Below, one piece after another: positions 6,457 through 11,989 of a stretch of DNA of 11,989 nucleotides. Under the pieces are notes generated by a model that saw only the letters and a program-made list of their open reading frames with translations, was not told the DNA's origin and searched no databases. The position numbers and the translations under genes were made by a program. The DNA is from an uncultured Clostridia bacterium (GTDB lineage: Bacteria > Bacillota > Clostridia > Christensenellales > Aristaeellaceae), in contig CAKUFB010000059.1 of NCBI GenBank assembly GCA_934647145.1, positions 1-11,989 on the forward strand, read 5' to 3'. Positions within the stretch are counted from its first letter, which is position 1. Every line of letters starts with the position of its first letter.

Positions 6457-8619
6457 TCAGGGCTCCTGGCGGGTCAGCTGCTGTTTTTTCCACTCGCCGG
6501 GCGCGACGCCGTATTTCTTCCGGAAGATGCGGTAGAAGGTATTCAGCGCGCCGAAGCCGCACAGGCGCGCGATGTCCTCGTTTTTCTTGTTCGTATTGAG
6601 CAGCAGGTCGGCTGCGAAGCGGAGGCGGTTTTCCTCGATGAGCTCGCCGGGCGTTTTTCCGGTATGCTCCTTGACGGTCTGGTAAATGAACTTGGGGGAG
6701 CAGCCGAGCTGCTGCGCCAGATAGTCTGCGGACAGGTTGGGGTTATAGAAGTCGCTCTCAATCATGCGGATGATGGCGTGGCGAATTCCGCCCGTATCCT
6801 CGCGCTGCAGGCTCTGCGCCTGAGCGGTCAGCCGCAGGGCGTATTCCTTGAGCCGCTCGATCCCATCGTGACTGCGCTCGTCATAGAGGAAATCCAGTCC
6901 GCTTTGCGGGACATGATCGCTGGCAATCTCCGCGCTGATGCGCATCAGCGTCTGGCGCAGCACGAAAAAGGTCTGAAACTGCTCGACGCCGATCATGGCG
7001 CCGGAATCCTCTTCAAGCTGCAGAAAGAAGGCCTCGACCCGGTCGGCCTTTCCGGCGTAAATCAGGTTTCGCAGTCCGTCCAGCGCCGAGATGCTCAGCG
7101 CCTTCTCCGGGTTTTCCGGAAGCGTTTCGGCAAAGCAGGCGTAGCGGCGTTCGCCGGAGCAGCCTGCGAGCGCGCTGTATGCCTGGCGATAGGCGATGTG
7201 CAGCGCCCGGACGTCCTGCTGCAGGCTGCTGACGCCCCAGACGCCGAAGGCGCACAGCAGGCGGCCGGCGCACTGACAGAGGTCTTCCTGCGTCCAGCTT
7301 CGCTGGTTGCGGATGATGTACAGGCTCATGTTGGGCGAGCTGTGGACGACGAGCGCCTGAGTGGCCTGTTCGAAGCTCTCCTCGGCGGCAATGAACGTCC
7401 GCGAGGCCGACTGAACCTGATCGGTCTTCAGCAGCGCGACATAGTATCCGCCTTCATGGCTGCCCAGCAGGTGCTCGCACTCGGCGAAATCGTCGGAGGA
7501 AGCGATACCGTGCTGGCAGACGTTGACCAGAAGATTGTTCGCATAGGTGCTTTCCATCAGGATGATCCGCTGCTGCATGGAGTCCCTCGCCTCGGAAAGG
7601 GTTTTCAGCATATCGTGCGCATAGCGGTAGGGCGAGGAATATCCGCTGGCGGAGAGCGCGTCGGATTGGCTGACGATGCTGCGGATATTGCGGAAGTGGA
7701 GCAGGGCATAGCCCACGGACAGCACCAGAACGCCGAGCAGCCCGCTGAAAATGTACACCTTGATAATCCGCGTTACGTCCGAGAGCTTCCTGTTGATCAG
7801 GACGTGCGGCACGGCCAGCTCGATGCAGAACTGCGGCGCGACGGAGTTCGCCGCCCGGAGAATCAGGTATTCCCTTTCGCTGGGCGGCGTCTCTTCGCCC
7901 AGGAGCAGCTCGTTGGAGGCGCCGTACAGCGAGAAGCGCATGCCCTCCTCGAGCTGCAGCAGGTTGTACAGCCATTGAGCGTCCAGCCAGTAGATCATTA
8001 CGCCGATTCGCCCGGTGTGCGCCGCGTTGGTGAGCGAGACAATATAAGGAAGCGCCCGGCGGGAGACCGAGCCGAAGTCCAGAGAGGCGAGGGTGTCGGC
8101 GCGTCCCAGCCAGGACTGCAGCGAGGTTCTGCGCGTGACATAGCTGCGCCACTCGGCGGCGGTCATGTCGCCGAACGAGAAGCGGGAAGGGTATTCGTTC
8201 AGGTAGTCGTTGGTCACGAAGGTATTGGACACCAGATAGCGATTGCCCGTATACAGCAGAAAGGTCGCCAGGTATTCGTCCCCGATCTGCGAGTAGGTTC
8301 TGACCATCGTGCTCTGCGCGGAGTGCATTTCCACGACGATCTGGGGCAGCGATTCCTGCGTGGCGCGGGAGATGCGCTTGACGGCGTTGTCCTCGGCCAG
8401 CAGCGCGGTGATGGAGGCGGTCTGCTCCAGCGACTTTACAAGGGTGGTCGCCGCGGTTTCCATCTGCCGCTGATAGCCCTCGCAGAGCATCTTTTCGACG
8501 GAGGACTCGAATCGGCTGAACATGCCGGCCATGACCAGCAGCACGATCAGAAAGATGGAGATATACGTATAAAGGCAACGCAAAAACCAGATCGTCGAAT
8601 TGCTTTTGTGAGCTTTCAT
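6457..8619 (-). CDS. Membrane-anchored AraC-family transcriptional regulator with extracytoplasmic sensor region
   Basis: This is a 720-residue one-component regulator. Membrane helices at about 10-33 and 286-308 bracket a roughly 250-residue outer region, as in dCache-type sensors of Gram-positive AraC proteins found beside sugar transporters. A short HAMP-like or coiled stretch (about 309-350) and a middle cytoplasmic region (about 360-600) lead to the C-terminal double helix-turn-helix at 614-712. The first helix-turn-helix runs from LSADYLAQQLGCSPKFIYQT at 629. The second is NEDIARLCGFGALNTFYRIF, 680-699, with the family's typical GF-x-FYRIFKKxxG-like end. The ATG at 8619 follows GGAGG (plus-strand 8627-8631). 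It is divergent from the binding-protein operon, so it is probably that operon's activator. The ligand is unknown, and direct sensing or sensing through the binding protein are both possible. Confidence 0.93.
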   Translation of the reverse strand: MKAHKSNSTIWFLRCLYTYISIFLIVLLVMAGMFSRFESSVEKMLCEGYQRQMETAATTLVKSLEQTASITALLAEDNAVKRISRATQESLPQIVVEMHSAQSTMVRTYSQIGDEYLATFLLYTGNRYLVSNTFVTNDYLNEYPSRFSFGDMTAAEWRSYVTRRTSLQSWLGRADTLASLDFGSVSRRALPYIVSLTNAAHTGRIGVMIYWLDAQWLYNLLQLEEGMRFSLYGASNELLLGEETPPSEREYLILRAANSVAPQFCIELAVPHVLINRKLSDVTRIIKVYIFSGLLGVLVLSVGYALLHFRNIRSIVSQSDALSASGYSSPYRYAHDMLKTLSEARDSMQQRIILMESTYANNLLVNVCQHGIASSDDFAECEHLLGSHEGGYYVALLKTDQVQSASRTFIAAEESFEQATQALVVHSSPNMSLYIIRNQRSWTQEDLCQCAGRLLCAFGVWGVSSLQQDVRALHIAYRQAYSALAGCSGERRYACFAETLPENPEKALSISALDGLRNLIYAGKADRVEAFFLQLEEDSGAMIGVEQFQTFFVLRQTLMRISAEIASDHVPQSGLDFLYDERSHDGIERLKEYALRLTAQAQSLQREDTGGIRHAIIRMIESDFYNPNLSADYLAQQLGCSPKFIYQTVKEHTGKTPGELIEENRLRFAADLLLNTNKKNEDIARLCGFGALNTFYRIFRKKYGVAPGEWKKQQLTRQEP

Positions 8620-8659
8620 ACTGCCGCCTCCATGATTTGACGCAAACGTGTATATTTAA

Positions 8660-8688
8660 AATGTATCATGTTAAGCAGGAAATGTCAA
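8660..8688 (-). promoter_or_regulatory. Promoter of the AraC-type regulator gene
   Basis: On the minus strand a perfect TTGACA (plus 8683-8688) is followed after 17 bp by TACATT (plus 8660-8665), which matches TATAAT at 4 of 6 positions. The predicted transcript would begin near 8653 and have a leader of about 34 nt carrying the GGAGG ribosome site. The strong -35 with a weaker -10 suggests modest constitutive expression, possibly modulated by the neighbouring repeats. Confidence 0.65.
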
Positions 8689-8690
8689 TC

Positions 8691-8704
8691 AGAAAACGCT
8701 CTCG
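8691..8704. promoter_or_regulatory. cre-like site, possible CcpA target
   Basis: The 14 bases starting at 8691 match the central core of the catabolite-responsive element, GNAANCGNWNNC (here GAAAACGCTCTC). Both outermost bases miss the consensus T and A. The site abuts the -35 box of the AraC-type gene promoter and lies about 75 bp upstream of the transporter promoter. Carbon catabolite control of a sugar importer would be sensible, but the match is degenerate and could be chance. Confidence 0.3.
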
Positions 8705-8706
8705 TT

Positions 8707-8759
8707 CAGTAATTGATATGCCGGTCAGAAACTGAGACCGTCTCATACAGTCACTGAGA
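8707..8759 (+). repeat. Spaced direct repeats CAG(T/A)(A/C)A(C/T)TGA(G/T)A, candidate AraC-regulator operator
   Basis: Two 12-base copies, CAGAAACTGAGA at 8726-8737 and CAGTCACTGAGA at 8748-8759, match at 10 of 12 bases and repeat with a 22-bp period, about two helical turns. A third, weaker copy, CAGTAATTGATA, lies at 8707-8718. The last copy ends 20 bp before the -35 box at 8780. AraC-family activators typically bind direct half-sites about 21 bp apart on one face of the helix just upstream of -35. The placement suits the divergently encoded regulator; binding itself is inferred. Confidence 0.5.
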
Positions 8760-8779
8760 GTGAATGCAGGAAGTGTTAG

Positions 8780-8808
8780 TTGACAGAAAGAGCGCGTGTC
8801 AATAAAAT
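8780..8808 (+). promoter_or_regulatory. Promoter of the sugar ABC-transporter operon
   Basis: A perfect -35 TTGACA (8780-8785) and a -10 TAAAAT (8803-8808, one mismatch) are separated by exactly 17 bp. The -35 box is also the left arm of an inverted repeat whose right arm TGTCAA (8797-8802) abuts the -10 box. Transcription would start near 8815, leaving a leader of about 55 nt that contains AAAAGGAG (8853-8860) before the binding-protein gene. Confidence 0.75.
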
Positions 8809-8870
8809 GAAGACAGTGTTGACGGCGCAGTCACATCGATCGATAAAAGAAGAAAAGGAGTGTTAAGACC

Positions 8871-10493
8871 ATGAAGAAGACCCTGACCCTGCTCCTGGCG
8901 CTCATCCTGACCATGAGCTGCTGCTCCTTCGCCGCGGCGGAGGAAGCCCCCACGACCGTATCCATCGCGCTTGCCCTGAACACCAACGTGGTGGACTACG
9001 ACACCAACGCCTACACGCTGGCGCTGGAGAAGGAATTTAATGTAGAGATCGACTTTCTGCTGCTGGAGGACATCGATCAGAAGCTGCCCGTGATGGTCTC
9101 CTCCGGCTCGGCGCTGCCCGACATGATCTGCTGCGCCCTGAACAACAACATGATCTGGAACTGGGCGCAGCAGGGCGTGCTGGCTCCGCTGAAGCAGTAC
9201 TGGGACAACCCGGAGCTGACCACGCACCTGATGAGCCGCGTGGCGGATCTGCGCTGCGACCCGGCGCTGGTGGACGAGATGCTGGCCAACTGCATCATGC
9301 CCGACGGCGAGATCTATACGCTGCCCTCCTATGACCAGAACCTCTGGAACCTGATGCCCTACCGCATGCGCGTGAACACGCAGTGGCTGGAGCAGGCCGG
9401 TCTGGAGATTCCCACCACCCTGGACGCGTTCCGGGAGATGCTGGTCTACTTCCGCGACCACGACATGAACGGCAACGGCGACGCGGCCGACGAAATCCCG
9501 CTCACCGGTTCGAGCCTCACCTGGGGCGGCAGCATCGAAGCCTTCCTGCTGGGCTCCTTCAACCACGCCAACCCCTCCGCCAACTACATGAACGTGGAAA
9601 ACGGCAGGATAACGCCCGCCTACACCCAGGACGCGTTCAGGGAGGGCCTTGCCTACCTGCACGACATGTACGCCGAAGGCCTGATCGACCCGCTCTGCTT
9701 CACCCAGGATCAGACGCAGATGAAGGCCGTCATCAACGGCGACGAGCTGCTGGTGGGCGCGGTCTGCTGCGGCTCGAACAGCAACTTCACCACCCCTGAA
9801 ACGGACGCCGCCTACTCGATTATCGCCCCGCTGACCGGGCCGAACGGCGTCGCCTGCGCCGCCTCCTCTCCCGCCAGCTCCAACGGCAAGGTGTACATCA
9901 CCTGCGATGCCAAAGATCCTGAGCTCTGCTTCCGGATGGCGGAAATCAACTACGCCTCCAGGTGGCGCGCCCTGTTCGCCTGCGGCGTGGAGGGAGAGAA
10001 CTGGACGAGCGATCCGGAAGAGATCCGGCAGCTGAAGCTGACCTTCAGCAGCGGCGACTACGACCGCGTGCTGTACGCGAAGACGGAGAACATCTGGGGC
10101 AAGGTGAACAACAACATCTGGAACAGCGAGTGCATGCCCTTCTTCACCACCATGGAGAACATCATCAACCTGGTCGAAGTCGGCAAGAAGGTATCGGATC
10201 TGACCGAGGAGGAGCTCAACGCGATTTCTCCCGAGGAAAGGCACTATACCCTCTACAAGGATCATCAGCCCGCCGAGATGCCGGGTACGCTGCTCTACAC
10301 CAGCGAGGAGCTGGAGAAGCTGGCCGATATCCAGGCCGCCATCGATTCCTACGCCAAGGAACAGATCATGGCCTTCATCGTGGGCAACCAGAGCCTTGAC
10401 GGCTGGGACGCCTTCCAGGCCGAGCTGCGCAAGATGGGCCTTGAGGACTATGTTTCGATCATGCAGGCCGCCTACGACCGCAAGACCGCCTGA
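8871..10493 (+). CDS. Extracellular solute-binding protein of a carbohydrate ABC transporter (LplA/YtcQ type)
   Basis: This is a 540-residue secreted receptor that should capture a sugar or oligosaccharide and deliver it to the two permeases encoded downstream. The length is typical of the large LplA/YtcQ subgroup. The N-terminus is a signal peptide: MKK, a hydrophobic core to about residue 16, then CCSFAAAEE. Cleavage could follow Ala23 (A-A-A) or, less canonically, precede Cys17, where the lipobox would be TMSC, lacking the usual Leu at -3. An EF-hand-like acidic loop at 198-208 (DMNGNGDAADE, followed by IPL) is the calcium-type motif common in this subgroup. AGGAG (8856-8860) lies 10 nt before the ATG. 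The stop is followed by a stable hairpin, then the first permease gene after 93 bp. The substrate cannot be assigned from sequence alone. Confidence 0.92.
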   Translation: MKKTLTLLLALILTMSCCSFAAAEEAPTTVSIALALNTNVVDYDTNAYTLALEKEFNVEIDFLLLEDIDQKLPVMVSSGSALPDMICCALNNNMIWNWAQQGVLAPLKQYWDNPELTTHLMSRVADLRCDPALVDEMLANCIMPDGEIYTLPSYDQNLWNLMPYRMRVNTQWLEQAGLEIPTTLDAFREMLVYFRDHDMNGNGDAADEIPLTGSSLTWGGSIEAFLLGSFNHANPSANYMNVENGRITPAYTQDAFREGLAYLHDMYAEGLIDPLCFTQDQTQMKAVINGDELLVGAVCCGSNSNFTTPETDAAYSIIAPLTGPNGVACAASSPASSNGKVYITCDAKDPELCFRMAEINYASRWRALFACGVEGENWTSDPEEIRQLKLTFSSGDYDRVLYAKTENIWGKVNNNIWNSECMPFFTTMENIINLVEVGKKVSDLTEEELNAISPEERHYTLYKDHQPAEMPGTLLYTSEELEKLADIQAAIDSYAKEQIMAFIVGNQSLDGWDAFQAELRKMGLEDYVSIMQAAYDRKTA

Positions 10494-10528
10494 CCGACCC
10501 GCACTGCGCCCGTCAATTGCGTCTATCT

Positions 10529-10550
10529 GCTCAGGGCTTCGGCCCTGAGC
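10529..10550 (+). other. UUCG-capped 9-bp hairpin between binding-protein and permease genes
   Basis: GCTCAGGGC and GCCCTGAGC form a perfect 9-bp stem closed by a C(UUCG)G tetraloop, one of the most stable RNA loops. No T-run follows, so it is not a standard terminator. In similar operons (malE-malF is the classic case) such intergenic structures stabilise the upstream message and reduce downstream expression, giving many binding proteins per permease. That role is inferred here. Confidence 0.7.
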
Positions 10551-10586
10551 GGGTATCCTCTACTTCTGTGCGATGGAGTGATTCGT

Positions 10587-11507
10587 ATGCAAAAGAACAA
10601 GCTGACGCGCCGGATACTGTCCAATTATCAGCTATACCTTTTCCTGGCGGTTCCCATGTTTTTCATTCTGCTGTTCGCTTACGCGCCCATGGGCGGCATC
10701 GTGCTGGCCTTCAAGCAGTACAACATCCGCAAGGGCATCTGGGGTAGTCCCTGGGTGGGTCTGAAGTACTTCAGGCGCTTCTTTGAGTCCTACCAGTTCG
10801 GCCGCGTAATTAAGAATACACTGAGCCTTTCGTTTTACAGCTTGTTTGCGTCCTTTCCCGTGCCGATTCTCTTTGCGCTGGTGCTCAACGCGGTGCCCTT
10901 CCCGCGCTATCGCAAGGTGGTGCAGACCGTGACCTACATGCCGCATTTTATCTCGACGGTGGTCATGGTCGGCCTGCTGATGCAGATATTCAACGCGCGC
11001 ATCGGCGCCTTCGGCGTGATCTGGAAGGCGTTTACCGGCAAGATGGCTCCGGATCTGTTCGGCATGCCGAAGGCGTTTGCGCACCTGTACGTGTGGAGCG
11101 GCGTGTGGCAGAGCACGGGCTGGAGCTCCATCATCTATTTCGCGGCGCTTTCGGGCGTGGACAAGGAGCTGCACGAGGCCGCCGAGATCGACGGCGCCAC
11201 GCGGTTTCAGCGCGTGCTGCACATCGACCTGCCCTGCATTTTGCCCACGGCTTCCATCATGCTGATCATGGCGGCCGGCCGGGTGATGAGCGTGGGCTTT
11301 GAAAAGGTCTTTCTGATGCAGAACGACCTGAACCTGTCCAACAGCGAAGTGATTTCCACGTATGTCTATAAGGTCGGCATCGTGACCGGCGGCGGCGATT
11401 TCTCGTTCGGTACGGCGATCGGCCTGTTCAATTCGGTGGTCAATTTCGCCCTGATGATCTGCGTCAACGCGATCTGCAAGAGGTTGGGAGGGAGCAGTCT
11501 ATGGTAA
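10587..11507 (+). CDS. ABC transporter permease, LplB/YteP type
   Basis: This is a 306-residue inner-membrane subunit of a binding-protein-dependent sugar importer. It pairs with the next gene's product to form the translocation channel. The N-terminus (YQLYLFLAVPMFFILLFAYA, then PMGGIVLAFKQYN) is characteristic of the LplB group. The EAA loop that docks with the ATPase is present as EAAEIDGA at residues 197-204. Hydrophobic segments are spread through the chain as expected for about six helices. An in-frame GTG at 10578 would add three residues, but GGAG at 10575-10578 is spaced 8 nt from the ATG at 10587, which is therefore preferred. The stop overlaps the start of the next gene by 7 bp, so the two are translationally coupled. 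No ATPase gene is present in the window. Confidence 0.93.
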   Translation: MQKNKLTRRILSNYQLYLFLAVPMFFILLFAYAPMGGIVLAFKQYNIRKGIWGSPWVGLKYFRRFFESYQFGRVIKNTLSLSFYSLFASFPVPILFALVLNAVPFPRYRKVVQTVTYMPHFISTVVMVGLLMQIFNARIGAFGVIWKAFTGKMAPDLFGMPKAFAHLYVWSGVWQSTGWSSIIYFAALSGVDKELHEAAEIDGATRFQRVLHIDLPCILPTASIMLIMAAGRVMSVGFEKVFLMQNDLNLSNSEVISTYVYKVGIVTGGGDFSFGTAIGLFNSVVNFALMICVNAICKRLGGSSLW

Positions 11508-11989
11508 CTCAGCGCGTTACGCGGCCCTCGCGCATCCGAAGCTGCCGCCAGGATAAGGTCTTTACCGTGATCTGCATGGTCATTCTCACGCTTTTCTTTG
11601 TGACCACGCTCTACCCGATCATCTATGTGCTCTCGGCCTCTTTCTCAAGCGGCAAGGCGGTGGGCAGCGGCAAGGTCGTGCTCTGGCCGATGGATCTGTC
11701 GCTGGAGGGCTATGCCTCGGTCTTCAAGAACCGGAACATCCTCACGGCGTACGGCAATACAATCCTCTATACCGCCGTCGGCGCGTTCATCAACATCGTC
11801 ATGGCGATGGCGGCGGCCTACCCGCTGGCCCGGCGCGACCTTCCGGGCAGGAACTGGATGATGTTCGTCTTTACCTTTACGATGTACTTCGGCGGCGGCC
11901 TGATTCCGTCCTATATGCTGGTGCGCGAGCTGGGGCTGATCGACAGCATCTGGGCGCTGGTGCTTCCGGGCGCGGTGCCGGTGTACAGC
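11501..11989 (+). CDS. ABC transporter permease, LplC/YtcP type; first 163 codons, continues past the right edge
   Basis: This is the second membrane subunit of the importer. The frame is open from the ATG at 11501 to the last base of the window, giving 163 residues; relatives are near 295, so a bit over half is seen. The start MVTQRVTRPS follows a strong GGGAGGGAG (11486-11494) and overlaps the preceding stop by 7 bp. A membrane helix lies at about 20-47, followed by the characteristic segment TAYGNTILYTAVG. Near the right edge the run FGGGLIPSYMLVRELGLIDS is diagnostic of the LplC group. The EAA loop would lie beyond the edge. Confidence 0.93.
   Translation, partial: MVTQRVTRPSRIRSCRQDKVFTVICMVILTLFFVTTLYPIIYVLSASFSSGKAVGSGKVVLWPMDLSLEGYASVFKNRNILTAYGNTILYTAVGAFINIVMAMAAAYPLARRDLPGRNWMMFVFTFTMYFGGGLIPSYMLVRELGLIDSIWALVLPGAVPVYS

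Noticed and set aside
3398..6562. 1054-codon open frame on the minus strand
   Set aside because: It is antisense to the glycosyltransferase gene, rich in His, Gln, Arg and Ala with no recognisable domain, and is explained by the high-GC third-position bias of the real gene.
6664..8640. 658-codon open frame on the plus strand
   Set aside because: It is the mirror frame of the AraC-type regulator, which has clear HTH and membrane motifs. The plus-strand product has neither family motifs nor a ribosome site.
8799..10265. 488-codon open frame on the minus strand
   Set aside because: It is antisense to the binding-protein gene, has a Val/Gly/His/Gln-rich low-information composition and no ribosome site.
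10529..10550. Hairpin read as a rho-independent terminator
   Set aside because: No T-run follows the stem and the permease genes continue the operon directly after it.

Overview
The window reads as a chromosomal segment of a GC-rich Firmicute, most likely a gut-type member of the Clostridia. Three things point there: a CIRCE-controlled groES-groEL operon, strong AGGAGG-type ribosome binding sites with TTGACA/TATAAT-like promoters, and a transmembrane AraC-type regulator next to an LplA/LplB/LplC (YtcQ/YteP/YtcP)-type sugar ABC transporter. The lineage is inferred from gene style only. A Christensenellales- or Oscillospirales-like origin is a guess.

Layout. (1) 1-697, minus strand: groES and the first 117 codons of groEL, with a perfect CIRCE operator (HrcA site) upstream at 732-758. 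(2) 698-1028: a 331-bp divergent intergenic region holding CIRCE, a run of helically phased A-tracts, a 14-bp perfect palindrome, and a near-consensus promoter reading right. (3) 1029-6361, plus strand: a tight three-gene transcription unit. It encodes a ComEB-type dCMP deaminase, a CPBP-family intramembrane protease, and a 1288-residue membrane protein that joins a CBM-like domain, a GT-C glycosyltransferase, a discoidin-like domain and a PMT-type (GT39) mannosyltransferase. (4) 6376-6422: a bidirectional terminator between convergent units. (5) 6457-8619, minus strand: a 720-residue membrane-anchored AraC-family regulator with an extracytoplasmic sensor region. (6) 8620-8870: a divergent control region with two well-formed promoters and a cluster of direct and inverted repeats between them. 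(7) 8871-11989, plus strand: solute-binding protein, first permease and truncated second permease of a carbohydrate-type ABC importer; the last gene runs off the window.

How the parts fit. The AraC-type protein probably senses an extracellular signal, or the transporter's ligand, and switches on the divergent transporter operon through the repeats at 8707-8759. The transporter has no ATPase gene in view; importers of this type commonly share an ATPase encoded elsewhere. The dCMP deaminase supplies dUMP for dTMP synthesis, and its promoter appears to drive the envelope-related protease and glycosyltransferase as well.

The most unusual items are the double glycosyltransferase fusion and the repeat-rich regulatory region between the AraC gene and the transporter. 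I see no CRISPR array, tRNA, rRNA, insertion sequence or defence system.
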